DNA of 62,965 bases from Lysobacteraceae bacterium (GCA_028870665.1 JAGWPB010000008.1:1-62965), one strand, 5' to 3'. Positions 46,042-55,373 are shown, counted from the first letter of the stretch. Notes: generated from the sequence alone by a model not told the origin. Program-made: numbers and translations.

Positions 46042-46055
46042 TGGAGGATCGCACC

Positions 46056-46712
46056 ATGTCCCGCTTGCGCGTGTGCAACTTCGGCGTCTCACTCGACGGC
46101 TTTTCTGCCGGGCCGCGGCAGGACGTGCACAACCCGTTGGGTGTGCGCGGGCCGGAACTGATGCAGTGGTTCTTCCCCACGCAGGCGTGGCGACAAATGC
46201 ACGGCCAGCCCGGAGGCGAAACCGGCGTCGATCACCGCATGGCGGCCCAGGGTTTCGACCACATCGGCGCCTGGATCCTCGGCCGCAACATGTTCGGCCC
46301 CGTGCGCGGGCCGTGGCCGGACGAAGCCTGGCGCGGCTGGTGGGGCGAAGAGCCGCCGTACCACACACCCGTGTTCGTGCTCACCCATCACGCCCGCGCC
46401 CCGCTGGCCATGCAGGGCAGCACCACCTTCCACTTCGTCACCGGCGGCATCCACGCCGCGCTGGAACAGGCGCGGGCCGCCGCCGCTGGGCTGGACGTGC
46501 GCCTGGGCGGCGGCGTGGCCACGGTGCGGCAATACCTGCAGGCCGGGCTGGTGGACGAACTGCATCTTGCCCTCAGCCCGGTGTTGCTGGGACAGGGCGA
46601 GGCGCTGTTCGCCGGCCTCGACCTGCCCGCGCTGGGCTATGCCTGCACCGAATCGATTCCCGGCGAACGCGCCACCCACCTGCGGCTGCAACGCGCCGCG
46701 TCCGCGCACTGA
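46056..46712 (+). CDS. Dihydrofolate reductase family (RibD C-terminal-like) protein
   Basis: 218 aa. CNFGVSLDGFSAGPRQDV, AWILGRNMFGPVRGPWPDE, VFVLTHHARAPL and LGGGVATVRQYLQAGLVDELHLALSPVLLG are RibD_C/DHFR-fold blocks. Probably an NADPH-dependent reductase of unknown substrate, not housekeeping DHFR. A GGAGG at 46043 positions the ATG at 46056. Confidence 0.92.
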   Translation: MSRLRVCNFGVSLDGFSAGPRQDVHNPLGVRGPELMQWFFPTQAWRQMHGQPGGETGVDHRMAAQGFDHIGAWILGRNMFGPVRGPWPDEAWRGWWGEEPPYHTPVFVLTHHARAPLAMQGSTTFHFVTGGIHAALEQARAAAAGLDVRLGGGVATVRQYLQAGLVDELHLALSPVLLGQGEALFAGLDLPALGYACTESIPGERATHLRLQRAASAH

Positions 46713-46724
46713 AGGAGAACCCGC

Positions 46725-47210
46725 ATGAGCCCCATCGCCCGCAACACCATCTGTCTCTGGTTCGATAAAGACGCCGAAGACGCCGCGCGCTTCTACGCCG
46801 CGACCTTTCCCGACAGCGCGGTGACCGCCGTCCACCGCGCACCGGGCGACTATCCCGCCGGCAAACAGGGCGACGTGCTGACGGTGGAATTCACCGTGTG
46901 CGGCATTCCGTGCCTGGGACTGAACGGCGGCCCGGAGTTCAAGCACAGCGAAGCGTTTTCCTTCGTGATCGCCACCGACGACCAGGCCGAGACCGACCGC
47001 CTGTGGCACGCGATCGTCGGCAACGGCGGCGAGGAAAGCGCGTGCGGCTGGTGCAAGGACCGCTGGGGCCTGTCCTGGCAGATCACCCCGCGCGTCCTCA
47101 TCGAAGGCTATACCGACCCCGACCCGGCCGTGGCCAAGCGCACCTTCGAGGCGATGATGACGATGCGCAAGATCGACATCGCGGCGATCGAGGCCGCGCG
47201 CCGCGGCTGA
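46725..47210 (+). CDS. VOC family protein (3-demethylubiquinone methyltransferase-like domain)
   Basis: 161 aa. NTICLWFDKDAEDAARFYAATFPDSAV, FTVCGIPCLGLNGGPEFKHSEAFSFVI and GWCKDRWGLSWQITPRVL fit the PF06983-type double-glyoxalase fold. Despite the family name it has no SAM site, so methyltransferase activity is unlikely. 12 bp after the DHFR-like gene. Confidence 0.92.
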   Translation: MSPIARNTICLWFDKDAEDAARFYAATFPDSAVTAVHRAPGDYPAGKQGDVLTVEFTVCGIPCLGLNGGPEFKHSEAFSFVIATDDQAETDRLWHAIVGNGGEESACGWCKDRWGLSWQITPRVLIEGYTDPDPAVAKRTFEAMMTMRKIDIAAIEAARRG

Positions 47211-47238
47211 ATCCACTCTCGACACAAGGGAGAACCTC

Positions 47239-48006
47239 ATGCCTTACATCGACGGTTTCGTGCTCGCGGTGCCGACCGCGAACAAGCAGACGTTCATCGA
47301 CCACGCCAGTACGACCGGTGGCGCCATGATGGAGTACGGCGCGACGCGGGTGGTCGAGTGCTGGGGCGCCGACGTGCCCAAGGGCAAGACCACGGACTTC
47401 CAGGGCGCAGTCGCGGCCAGGCACGACGAGACGGTCGTGTTCTCGTGGATCGAGTGGCCCGGCAAGGCCGCTCGCGACAAGGTGATGGGTCGGATGCAGG
47501 AACTGAGCCAGACCGACGCGCGCCTCGACCCGGCGCAGAACCCGATGCCGTTCGACGGCAAGCGGCTCATCTACGGCGGCTTCGAGCCGATCGTCGAGCG
47601 CGGTGAGGAGACCAGCGACAGCTACGTCCAGGGCTTCATCGTCCCGGTGCCGATGGCCAGGCGCGAGGATTACCGCAAGTTGGCCGAAGAGGCCTGGGCG
47701 ATGTTCAGGGACTACGGCGCGCTGCGCTTGGTCGAAGCCTGGGGCGACGATGTGCCCAATGGCAAGGTGACCGATTTCCGCCGCGCCGTGAAGGCCGAGC
47801 CGGACGAGGCGATCGTGTTCGCTTTCATCGAGTGGCCGTCGCGCGCCGTTTGCGACGCCGCGGCGGAACGAATGAAGCAGGACGAGCGCATGCAGCCGCC
47901 GGAAGGTGCGCAGATGCCGTTCGACATGCAGCGCCTGGTTTTCGGCGGATTCGCGCGGGTGGTGAGCCTGGACACTGGTCAAAGAGGCGCTCGATCCGCA
48001 GCGTGA
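47239..48006 (+). CDS. Tandem DUF1428 protein
   Basis: 255 aa made of two copies of the roughly 117-residue DUF1428 domain: residues 1-118 (MPYIDGFVLAVP, VVECWGADVPKGKTTDFQGAV, NPMPFDGKRLIYGGFEPI) and 127-245 (SYVQGFIVPVP, LVEAWGDDVPNGKVTDFRRAV, AQMPFDMQRLVFGGFARV). Single-domain forms are the rule; duplication suggests a pseudo-dimer in one chain. Function unknown. Confidence 0.93.
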   Translation: MPYIDGFVLAVPTANKQTFIDHASTTGGAMMEYGATRVVECWGADVPKGKTTDFQGAVAARHDETVVFSWIEWPGKAARDKVMGRMQELSQTDARLDPAQNPMPFDGKRLIYGGFEPIVERGEETSDSYVQGFIVPVPMARREDYRKLAEEAWAMFRDYGALRLVEAWGDDVPNGKVTDFRRAVKAEPDEAIVFAFIEWPSRAVCDAAAERMKQDERMQPPEGAQMPFDMQRLVFGGFARVVSLDTGQRGARSAA

Positions 48007-48036
48007 GCGCGCCGCCTCCACACCCCGGGAGCAAGC

Positions 48037-48492
48037 ATGAAATTCATCTGCCTGATCAGCGCCGAAACGATGATGGAACACCTGAGCGAGGCCGACGCCG
48101 CCGCGCTGTTTCAGGACTACGCCGTATTCACCGCGCGCATCCGGGCCAGCGGCCAGTTCGTCAGCGCCAACCGCCTGCTGCCGCCCGAAACGGCGAAGAC
48201 ACTGCGCGTGCGCGACGGCAAGCTGCAAATCACCGACGGCCCGTTTGCCGAAACCAAGGAAATGCTCGGCGGCTATTACCTGATCGAGGCGGCGGATTTG
48301 AACGCCGCCATGGCGATTGCCGCCGACATCCCCGGCGCGCGCTTCGGCTGCGTTGAAGTGCGCGCGGTTGCCGATGACGCCCCGACCCGCGCGCTGGGGT
48401 TCGATGTGCCCTTGCCACCCCGTCCCGACCCGGCCACAGGCCAACCGGCGACCGTCGCGCCAGGCGCTCGGCTCGGACAAGATTCGCGTTGA
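48037..48492 (+). CDS. YCII-related (DGPF) domain protein with Pro-rich tail
   Basis: 151 aa. MKFICLISAETMME, then LQITDGPFAETKEMLGGYYLIEAADLNAAMAIA: third DGPF protein of the island. The C-terminal 35 residues (VPLPPRPDPATGQPATVAPGA) form a disordered tail absent in the other two. Begins 31 bp after the DUF1428 gene. Confidence 0.9.
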   Translation: MKFICLISAETMMEHLSEADAAALFQDYAVFTARIRASGQFVSANRLLPPETAKTLRVRDGKLQITDGPFAETKEMLGGYYLIEAADLNAAMAIAADIPGARFGCVEVRAVADDAPTRALGFDVPLPPRPDPATGQPATVAPGARLGQDSR

Positions 48493-48506
48493 CGCCTGGA
48501 TGAGAC

Positions 48507-49070
48507 ATGACACCAGGCAACACAAAATCCAGGTTCACGGCAAAACTGCTTCGTCCGGAGCAGCCGGACAACGATGGCGCCTGGGCATTCGTGGTGCTGC
48601 CAAAAGCGGTGAGCGCCACACTGCCCAGACGCGGCCGCACGACGATCATGGGCAGCCTCAACGGCCACCCATTTCAGGCCACGCTGGAGCCGGACGGCGA
48701 GCAAAGTCACTGGCTGAAAATCAGCCCGGCATTGCTCGCAGCGACCGGCACGAACTATGGCGAAATCGCCACGTTCGAGATCAGTCCGGTCGAACAGGAA
48801 CCGGAGCCCGCGATCCCGCCGGATTTGCAAGCCGCGCTGGATGCAGCGCCCGCAGCGCGGGCCGTCTGGGCGCAAACCACAACGATCGCGCGCGTCGACT
48901 GGATCCACTGGGTCACCTCGGCCAAGCAGGCCAAAACCCGCGCGCAGCGCATCGCGAATGCCTGCGAGATGCTGGCATCCGGCAAGCGGCGGGTGTGCTG
49001 TTTCGACCCGTCGGGGTATTACAGCAAGGCGTTCTGCGCACCCAGGGATGCCGATCAGGACAAACCCTAG
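48507..49070 (+). CDS. YdeI/OmpD-associated family protein (DUF1905-containing)
   Basis: 187 aa. The N-terminal DUF1905 domain (FTAKLLRPEQPDNDGAWAFVVLPKAVSA, GSLNGHPFQATL) is followed by the YdeI/OmpD-associated helical domain (IARVDWIHWVTSAKQAKTRAQRIANACEML). Family members are reported to affect polymyxin/bacteriocin tolerance; no activity known. Upstream of a truncated DUF1801 gene. Confidence 0.9.
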   Translation: MTPGNTKSRFTAKLLRPEQPDNDGAWAFVVLPKAVSATLPRRGRTTIMGSLNGHPFQATLEPDGEQSHWLKISPALLAATGTNYGEIATFEISPVEQEPEPAIPPDLQAALDAAPAARAVWAQTTTIARVDWIHWVTSAKQAKTRAQRIANACEMLASGKRRVCCFDPSGYYSKAFCAPRDADQDKP

Positions 49071-49139
49071 TCATGCCTGTGTTGCTGTCTGGCGCTGTGT
49101 TGCAGACGGCGCGGTCGATTCCAGTGAAGGAGGAACACG

Positions 49140-49250
49140 ATGCATCCCGACATCCGGAGTTACAACGAACACCACGCGCCCGATCATCGGCAGGTATGCG
49201 AACTGCTCGCCCGCGAGATCGACACCCATCTGCCGGAAGCCGAAAAATGA
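49140..49250 (+). pseudogene. N-terminal fragment of an interrupted DUF1801 gene
   Basis: 36 codons, preceded by AAGGAGG, encoding MHPDIRSYNEHHAPDHRQVC...LAREIDTHLPEAEK, then TGA. This matches the first third of a DUF1801 domain protein, but the expected KIWHAHPVWFLDG continuation is missing. The matching C-terminal part lies about 6.1 kb away at 55374-55472, beyond the RND operon. Its stop overlaps the outer-membrane-factor start (ATGA). A short real peptide cannot be excluded. Confidence 0.65.
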
Positions 49251-50818
49251 CGTATCCCATGATCCAATTGGAGACCGCCATCCGGCGGGCCGCGGTGGCG
49301 ATGACTGCGCTTGCGCTGGCCGGCTGCGCCGTCGGACCGAATTTCCGCGAGCCGGCCACGCCGCACGTCGAGCGTTACACGACGGCGCCGCTGCCGAAAT
49401 CGACGGTTGCGACCAACACCGCCGGCGGCGATGCGCAGCGCTTCCTGCAAGGCGAATCGGTGCCGCGGCACTGGTGGTCGACGTTCGGCAATGCCGAACT
49501 GGATCGCCGCGTGCAACAGGCGTTCCGGCACAGCCCGAGCATCGCTGCCGCCGAGGCCTCGCTCAAGCAGGCCGAGGAAAACGCCAGGGCCGCGGACGGT
49601 ACGTTGTTCCCGGCGCTGGACGCGAAAGCGGGCGTGACACGGCAGAAACAATCCGGGGCGTCGTTCGGCGACGCTTTCCAGTTTCCGCCGTTGACCGTCT
49701 ACAACGCCTCGGTGAACGTGAGCTACACGTTCGACTTGTTCGGCGGCGTGCGCCGCGGCATCGAAGCGCAAAAGGCCCAGGCCGACTATCAGCGCGCCCT
49801 GCTCGACGCGACCTACCTGACGCTGGCGGCGAACGTGGTCACCGCATCGCTGCAAGAAGCCTCGCTGAGCGAGCAGATCCAGGCGACCCGCGACATCCTC
49901 GACTCGCTCGAGAAACAACTCGACATTACCCGCAAGCAGCAGGCGATCGGCGCCAAGTCGCTGTCCGACACGCTGGCAGTGCGCGCGCAGTTGTCCGCGA
50001 CCATGGCGACGCTGCCGCCGCTGGAACAACGGCTCGCGGCAACCCGGAACCAGCTCGCGACTTATCTCGGCGTCACACCGGCGCAACTGAAGCTGCAAAC
50101 GCTGACGCTGGCACAAGTGACCCTTCCCACCGACATTCCGGTCAGCCTGCCCTCGGCCATGGTCGCGCAGCGTCCGGACATCCGCGCGGCCTCGGCGTCG
50201 CTGCACGCGGCGACCGCCGAGGTCGGCGTCGCGATCGCGAACATGCTGCCGCAGATCACTCTGTCCGGCAGTGGCGGCTCCGCCGCGCTGCATGCGGGCG
50301 ATCTGTTTTCCGCCGGCAGCGGTGCGTGGTCGATCGGACTGAACCTGCTGCAACCGTTGTTCCACGGCGGCGAGCTGCTGCACAAGCAACGCGCTTCGCG
50401 GGCCGGCATGCAGGCGGCGCTGGCCGACTGGCAGCAGACCGTGCTGCTGGCGTTCCAGAACGTCGCCGACACCCTGCAGGCGCTCGAATACGACGCGCAG
50501 TCGCTGCGGGCGCAGGCCAGCGCCGAGCGGGATGCCGAAAAGCTGCTGTCGCTGAGCCGCGCCCAGTACCGGGTCGGCGCCGTCGATTACCTGACATTGC
50601 TGTCCGCCGAGCGCCAGTACCAGCAGGCCCGCATCGCCGCGATCGCCGCGCGCAGCGCGCGTCTTGCCGACACCGCCGCGTTGTATGCCGCGCTGGGTGG
50701 CGGCTTGGCAGGACGGCAAGGCCGTGGTTTCAACGAAAAAGTAGCCCCTGGTTTCAGCCAACGACATGTTCCCTGGTCGCCGCGATCAGGGACGATCGCA
50801 AAAGAGATGACCCCATGA
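49247..50818 (+). CDS. RND efflux outer-membrane factor lipoprotein (NodT family)
   Basis: 523 aa. Lipobox LALAGC (Cys27), the typical start GCAVGPNFREPATP, two OEP domains with coiled-coil stretches, and the conserved LYALGGGLAGRQ-like end. It forms the outer-membrane channel of the following pump. Its ATG overlaps the TGA of the broken DUF1801 gene; ATG 49259 is an alternative. ATGA overlap with the adaptor gene. Confidence 0.94.
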   Translation: MTYPMIQLETAIRRAAVAMTALALAGCAVGPNFREPATPHVERYTTAPLPKSTVATNTAGGDAQRFLQGESVPRHWWSTFGNAELDRRVQQAFRHSPSIAAAEASLKQAEENARAADGTLFPALDAKAGVTRQKQSGASFGDAFQFPPLTVYNASVNVSYTFDLFGGVRRGIEAQKAQADYQRALLDATYLTLAANVVTASLQEASLSEQIQATRDILDSLEKQLDITRKQQAIGAKSLSDTLAVRAQLSATMATLPPLEQRLAATRNQLATYLGVTPAQLKLQTLTLAQVTLPTDIPVSLPSAMVAQRPDIRAASASLHAATAEVGVAIANMLPQITLSGSGGSAALHAGDLFSAGSGAWSIGLNLLQPLFHGGELLHKQRASRAGMQAALADWQQTVLLAFQNVADTLQALEYDAQSLRAQASAERDAEKLLSLSRAQYRVGAVDYLTLLSAERQYQQARIAAIAARSARLADTAALYAALGGGLAGRQGRGFNEKVAPGFSQRHVPWSPRSGTIAKEMTP

Positions 50819-52041
50819 ACGCATACGCAATCTCCGCCCGGCCCAGGCAGCGCAAGCGCCTGATCATCGTGATCCTGGCGGTGCTGATCCTGTTCGCGCT
50901 GCTGATCGGCTTCAACACCTTCAAGGGCATCATGATGGGCAAATTCATGGTGTCCATGGCCAACCCGCCGCAGACCGTCAGCACCATGATTGCCGAGTAC
51001 CAGGCGTGGCAACCGCACGTCGAGGCGGTCGGCGACGTGCGCGCCGTGCACGGCGCGGACCTCGCCTTCGACGTCGCCGGTCTGGTCGAGAGCGTGGACG
51101 TGAAATCCGGCGCCGACGTGGACAAAGGCCAGGTGCTGGTCAGGCTGGTGGATGCCGACGATCGCGGCAAGCTCGCCTCGCTGCAGGCCACCGCGCAGCT
51201 GGCGAAGCTGACCGCCGGGCGCGCCCGGCAACAGCTGGCGGTGCAGGCGATCAGCAAGGCCCAGTACGACACCGACATGGCCAACCTGAAAGGTGCGCAG
51301 GCCAACGTCGCCGCGCAACAGGCGCTGGTCGACAAGAAGACCCTGCGCGCGCCGTTTTCCGGCCGCATCGGCATCATCACCGTGAATCCCGGCGACTACA
51401 TCAAGGTCGGCACCGCGGTCGTGACGCTGCAACAGCTCGATCCGGTGTACGTCGACTTCACCGTGCCGCAGTCCTCGCTGGACACGCTGAAGGTCGGCGG
51501 CAAGGTCGAGGTCAGTGTGGATGCCTTCAAGGACAAGACGTTCAACGGCAAGGTTTCGGCGACTGCGCCCAAGGTCGATCTCTCCACCCGCAACGCTGCG
51601 GCCGAGGCGATCGTGGCCAATCCGGACAAACTGCTGGTGCCCGGCATGTTCGCCAGGATCGCGGCGAACGCGGGCGCTACGCAACGTTATTTGACGCTGC
51701 CGCAGACCGCGGTCGCGTACGCGCCATACGGCGACACCGTGTTCGTGGTCCACGAAGGCACGCCGCCCGAGCGCGATGCCAACGGCAATCCGGTCAAGGC
51801 GAAGGCACCTGCGCCTTCGGATGCGGCCAAAGGCGAGCACGGCCCGTCGCACTACGCGACCCTGGCGGTGGTCACGCTGGGTCCGCGCCGTGGCGACCAG
51901 GTCGCGATCCTGTCGGGCATCAAGCAGGGCGATGTCATCGTCACCAGCGGCCAGTTGAAACTCAGGAACGACACCCCGGTGGACATCAACAACAAGGTGC
52001 AGCCGGCCTTCGACCCGAATCCGCATCCGGTGGAGCAGTAG
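50815..52041 (+). CDS. RND efflux periplasmic adaptor (membrane fusion protein)
   Basis: 408 aa. Inner-membrane anchor helix about 16-36 (LIIVILAVLILFALLIGF). Biotinyl-lipoyl-like domain with VAGLVESVDVKSGADVDKGQVLVRL, alpha-hairpin, then the beta-barrel domain with LRAPFSGRIGIITVNPGDYI and YVDFTVPQSSL. The MexH/AcrA-type adaptor links pump and outer-membrane factor. A 30-residue charged insertion (about 330-345, DANGNPVKAKAPAPSDAAKG) is unusual. Stop codon lies inside a GTAG-type REP sequence. Confidence 0.94.
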   Translation: MNAYAISARPRQRKRLIIVILAVLILFALLIGFNTFKGIMMGKFMVSMANPPQTVSTMIAEYQAWQPHVEAVGDVRAVHGADLAFDVAGLVESVDVKSGADVDKGQVLVRLVDADDRGKLASLQATAQLAKLTAGRARQQLAVQAISKAQYDTDMANLKGAQANVAAQQALVDKKTLRAPFSGRIGIITVNPGDYIKVGTAVVTLQQLDPVYVDFTVPQSSLDTLKVGGKVEVSVDAFKDKTFNGKVSATAPKVDLSTRNAAAEAIVANPDKLLVPGMFARIAANAGATQRYLTLPQTAVAYAPYGDTVFVVHEGTPPERDANGNPVKAKAPAPSDAAKGEHGPSHYATLAVVTLGPRRGDQVAILSGIKQGDVIVTSGQLKLRNDTPVDINNKVQPAFDPNPHPVEQ

Positions 52042-52094
52042 GAGCGCGCTTGCGCGCGATTGATGCAGTGGTCGCCGGCCAGCCGGCTCCTGCC
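52038..52094. repeat. GTAG-type REP element after adaptor gene
   Basis: Begins GTAGGAGC (52038), which includes the adaptor stop codon, and ends GGCTCCTGCC. Two internal hairpins: GAGCGCGC-TT-GCGCGCG and GCCGG-CCAG-CCGGC. GTAG-headed REPs of this shape are typical of Stenotrophomonas/Xanthomonadales and Pseudomonas and are moved by RAYT transposases. It might stabilise or stop the polycistronic mRNA. Confidence 0.65.
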
Positions 52095-52127
52095 ACACAC
52101 CACAAACCCTATGCGCAGATTGCCGAC

Positions 52128-55100
52128 ATGAAATTCACCGATCTTTTCATCAAGCGCCCGGTCCTCGCCGCCACGGTCAGCCTGCTGATCCTGGTGCTGG
52201 GGCTGCGCGCGGTGACGTCCCTGCCGATCCGCCAGTATCCGAAGACGGAAAGCGCCACCATCGTGGTGCAGACGGTCTACTACGGCGCCAATGCGCAGAC
52301 CATGGCGGGCTTCATCACCCAGCCGCTGGAGCAGGCCATCGCGCAGGCGCAGGGCATTGATTACATGACCTCGTCGTCGACGCCGGGCGTGTCGCTGATC
52401 ACGGCGACGCTGCGCCTGAACTACGATGGCAACAAGGCGCTCACCGAAATCTCGGCACTGGTCAACTCGGTGAAGAACCAGCTGCCGCAACAGGCGCAGC
52501 AGCCCGTGATCACGCTGCAGACCGGCGAGCAGGTCGCCTCGATGTATCTCGGTTTCTCGTCGAAGACACTGCCTTCCAACAAGATCACCGACTACCTGAC
52601 CCGCGTGGTGCAGCCACAGCTGAGCGCGGTCGAGGGCGTGCAGAGCGCCGAGATCATCGGCGCGCGAACCTTCGCGCTGCGCGCGTGGCTGGATCCGGTC
52701 AAGATGGCCGCGCACGGCGTCACCGCGACCGACGTCAACCAGGCGCTGGCGGCCAACAATTTCCTCTCGGCGATCGGCACCACCAAGGGCCAGATGGTCA
52801 GCGTCAACCTGACCGCTGCCACCGACCTGCACACGGTCGACGAGTTCAAGAACCTGGTGGTGAAGGCCGATGGCGCCGACATCGTGCGCCTGCGGGATGT
52901 CGCCGACGTCACCCTGGGCGCCGAGAGCTACAACACCGACTTCTCCTTCGACGGCCAGCCAACGGTCGCGATCGGCATCAAGGCCGCGCCGGACGCCAAC
53001 GTGCTGGACGTGATCGGGCGGGTGCGCAGGTTGTTTCCGCAGATCCAGTCGCAACTGCCGACCGGGCTCAGCGGCCGCATCGCCTACGACGGCACCGACT
53101 TCATTCGCGCCTCGATCGACGAGGTGGTGAAGACCCTCGCCGAGACCCTGATCATCGTCACCGTGGTGATTTTCCTGTTCCTCGGCACCCTGCGTTCGGT
53201 GCTGATCCCGGTGCTGGCGATGCCGCTGTCGCTGATCGGCGCGTTCGTGGTGATGCTGATCCTGGGCTATTCGATCAACCTGCTGACCCTGCTGGCGCTG
53301 GTGCTGGCGATCGGCCTGGTGGTGGACGACGCGATCATCGTGGTCGAGAACGTCGACCGCCACATGAAGGACGCGCACTCGCCGTTCAAGGCGGCGCTGC
53401 TGGCGGCGCGCGAACTGGCCTCGCCGATCATCGCGATGACCATCGTGCTGATCGCGGTGTACGTGCCGGTCGGTTTCCAGGGTGGACTGACCGGCGCGCT
53501 GTTCACCGAGTTCGCCTTCACCCTCGCCGGCGCGGTGGTGATTTCGGCGATCGTGGCCTTGACGCTGTCGCCGATGCTGTGCTCGAAGGTGCTGCGCGAA
53601 TCCGACCACCGGAAACCCTTCGTCAAGCGCATCGACAAGGTTTCCAACTGGGTCCGCGACCGCTACCGGCGCACGTTGCATTCCTCGCTGGATACCTGGC
53701 TGGTCGCGATCGTGTTCGGCGCCCTGATCCTTGCCGGCAACGTGTACCTGTTCAGGACCGCCAGTTCGGAGTTGGCGCCGCAGGAAGACCAGGGCATCGT
53801 GCTGGCGCAGACCCAGGGTCCGCCCGACGCCACCATCACCCAGATGGACCTGTACACCAGGCAGATTTTCGACGTCGCCAAGTCGCTGCCCGAATACACC
53901 CACACCTTCCAGTTCACCGGCATGGGTGCGGTGAACTCGGGATTCTCCGGCATCATGCTGAAGCCGTGGGGCGAGCGCAGCCGCAGCGCGACCGAGATCC
54001 AGCAAGCCATCCAGCCCAAGCTCGACGGCATCGCCGGCGCGCGCATGGCGGTGTTCCAGTTCCCGTCGTTGCCGGGTGCGTTCGGCATGCCGGTGCAGTT
54101 CGTGATCAAGACCACCGAGCCGCTGCAGAACCTCGACGACGTGGCGCAGCAGGTGCTGGCCAAGGCTCAGGCCTCAGGCATGTTCTTCTTCGTCGATTCC
54201 GACCTCAAGATCGACCAGCCGCAGGCAACCGTGACGCTCGACCGCGACAAGGTCGCGGCGTTGGGCCTGACCCAGCAGAGCGTCGGTGCGGCGCTGTCGG
54301 CGGCGCTGGGCGGCAACTACGTCAATTATTTCTCGATCTCGGGGCGCGCCTATCGCGTGATCTCTCAGGTCGCGCAGGTCGACCGCCTGAATCCCGCGCA
54401 GCTCGAGAACTACTACATCAAGACGCCGACCGGCGGCATGATCCCGGCATCCACCGTTGCGCACCTGACCTACCAGACGGTGCCGGAGTCGATCAACCAC
54501 TTCCAGCAGCTCAATTCGGCGACGATCTCGGGCGTGATCGTGCCGGGCGTATCGCTGGGCAGCGCGCTTGCCTTCATGCAGGACACGCTGAAGCAGGTCG
54601 CGCCTACCGGCTACACGGCCGATTATGCGGGCGAGTCGCGCCAGTTCCAGCAGGAATCCGGCGGTTTCCTGTTCACGCTGCTGTTCGCGATCGTGATCGT
54701 GTTCCTGGCGTTGTCCGCGCAGTTCGAGAGCTTCCGCGACCCGCTGGTGATCCTGGTGGCGGTGCCGATGGCGACCTTCGGCGCGCTGCTGTTCATCAAC
54801 CTCGGCCTGTCCACGCTCAACATCTACACCGAGGTCGGCCTGGTCACGCTGGTCGGCCTGATCAGCAAACACGGCATCCTGATGGTGGAGTTCGCCAACC
54901 AGCTGCAGCGCGAGCACGGCCTGTCCAAGCGCGAGGCGATCGAGGAAGCCGCGACCGTGCGCCTGCGCCCGATCCTGATGACGACCCTGGCCATGGTGCT
55001 GGGTGTGGTGCCGCTGGTGTTCGCCGGCGGCGCTGGCGCTGCCGGACGCCACGACATGGGCCTGGTGATCTTCACCGGTCTTTCCATCGGCACCCTGTTC

Positions 55101-55214
55101 ACCCTGTTCGTGGTGCCGGCGGTGTATCTGGTGCTGGGCGAAAGCCACAAGGCCGAACGCAGCGAGGGTGATGAAGATCCCGAGATCTTGCCGCCGCCAC
55201 AGCCAGCGGAGTGA
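52128..55214 (+). CDS. RND multidrug efflux pump, HAE1 family permease
   Basis: 1028 aa inner-membrane pump with 12 membrane segments. The proton-relay Asp pair is in TM4 (GLVVDDAIIVVENVDRH); FIKRPVLA opens the protein; TM and pore regions include DFSFDGQPTVAIGIKAAPDAN and RLRPILMTTLAMVLGVVPLVFAGGAG. Resembles MexI/AcrB-type drug exporters. Third gene of the operon, 86 bp after the adaptor because of the REP element. Substrate unknown. Confidence 0.95.
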   Translation: MKFTDLFIKRPVLAATVSLLILVLGLRAVTSLPIRQYPKTESATIVVQTVYYGANAQTMAGFITQPLEQAIAQAQGIDYMTSSSTPGVSLITATLRLNYDGNKALTEISALVNSVKNQLPQQAQQPVITLQTGEQVASMYLGFSSKTLPSNKITDYLTRVVQPQLSAVEGVQSAEIIGARTFALRAWLDPVKMAAHGVTATDVNQALAANNFLSAIGTTKGQMVSVNLTAATDLHTVDEFKNLVVKADGADIVRLRDVADVTLGAESYNTDFSFDGQPTVAIGIKAAPDANVLDVIGRVRRLFPQIQSQLPTGLSGRIAYDGTDFIRASIDEVVKTLAETLIIVTVVIFLFLGTLRSVLIPVLAMPLSLIGAFVVMLILGYSINLLTLLALVLAIGLVVDDAIIVVENVDRHMKDAHSPFKAALLAARELASPIIAMTIVLIAVYVPVGFQGGLTGALFTEFAFTLAGAVVISAIVALTLSPMLCSKVLRESDHRKPFVKRIDKVSNWVRDRYRRTLHSSLDTWLVAIVFGALILAGNVYLFRTASSELAPQEDQGIVLAQTQGPPDATITQMDLYTRQIFDVAKSLPEYTHTFQFTGMGAVNSGFSGIMLKPWGERSRSATEIQQAIQPKLDGIAGARMAVFQFPSLPGAFGMPVQFVIKTTEPLQNLDDVAQQVLAKAQASGMFFFVDSDLKIDQPQATVTLDRDKVAALGLTQQSVGAALSAALGGNYVNYFSISGRAYRVISQVAQVDRLNPAQLENYYIKTPTGGMIPASTVAHLTYQTVPESINHFQQLNSATISGVIVPGVSLGSALAFMQDTLKQVAPTGYTADYAGESRQFQQESGGFLFTLLFAIVIVFLALSAQFESFRDPLVILVAVPMATFGALLFINLGLSTLNIYTEVGLVTLVGLISKHGILMVEFANQLQREHGLSKREAIEEAATVRLRPILMTTLAMVLGVVPLVFAGGAGAAGRHDMGLVIFTGLSIGTLFTLFVVPAVYLVLGESHKAERSEGDEDPEILPPPQPAE

Positions 55215-55261
55215 ATGACCGCCCTCGCCCTGCGGGAGGGGTGGGGGTGAGCGCACGAATC

Positions 55262-55369
55262 CGCTCCGTCCGGCCATGCGCGGGCCAGGTCCATCAGCGT
55301 CAGACGCCGACCGTGAACCATCGCCTCGACGGCGCGCAACAGCACCCGGCTTCGCAGTGCATGCATCAT
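55262..55369 (-). mobile_element. IS4-family transposase N-terminal remnant
   Basis: Minus-strand reading from ATG 55369: LLRAVEAMVHGRRLTLMDLA then RAWPDGADS. The RLTLxDLARAWPG pattern is that of IS4-group transposase N-termini; the rest of the gene is absent. It sits directly beside the surviving DUF1801 C-terminal piece and after a CCCTCGCCCTGCGGGAGGGG repeat-like stretch (about 55224). No terminal inverted repeats were seen. Confidence 0.5.
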
Positions 55370-55373
55370 CGGT

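Noticed and set aside
49111-49140. Possible fourth ECF42 promoter (GGTCGATT before the DUF1801 fragment)
   Set aside because: At 17 bp downstream the sequence is CACGAT, not CGTCGT, and that position overlaps the ribosome-binding site.
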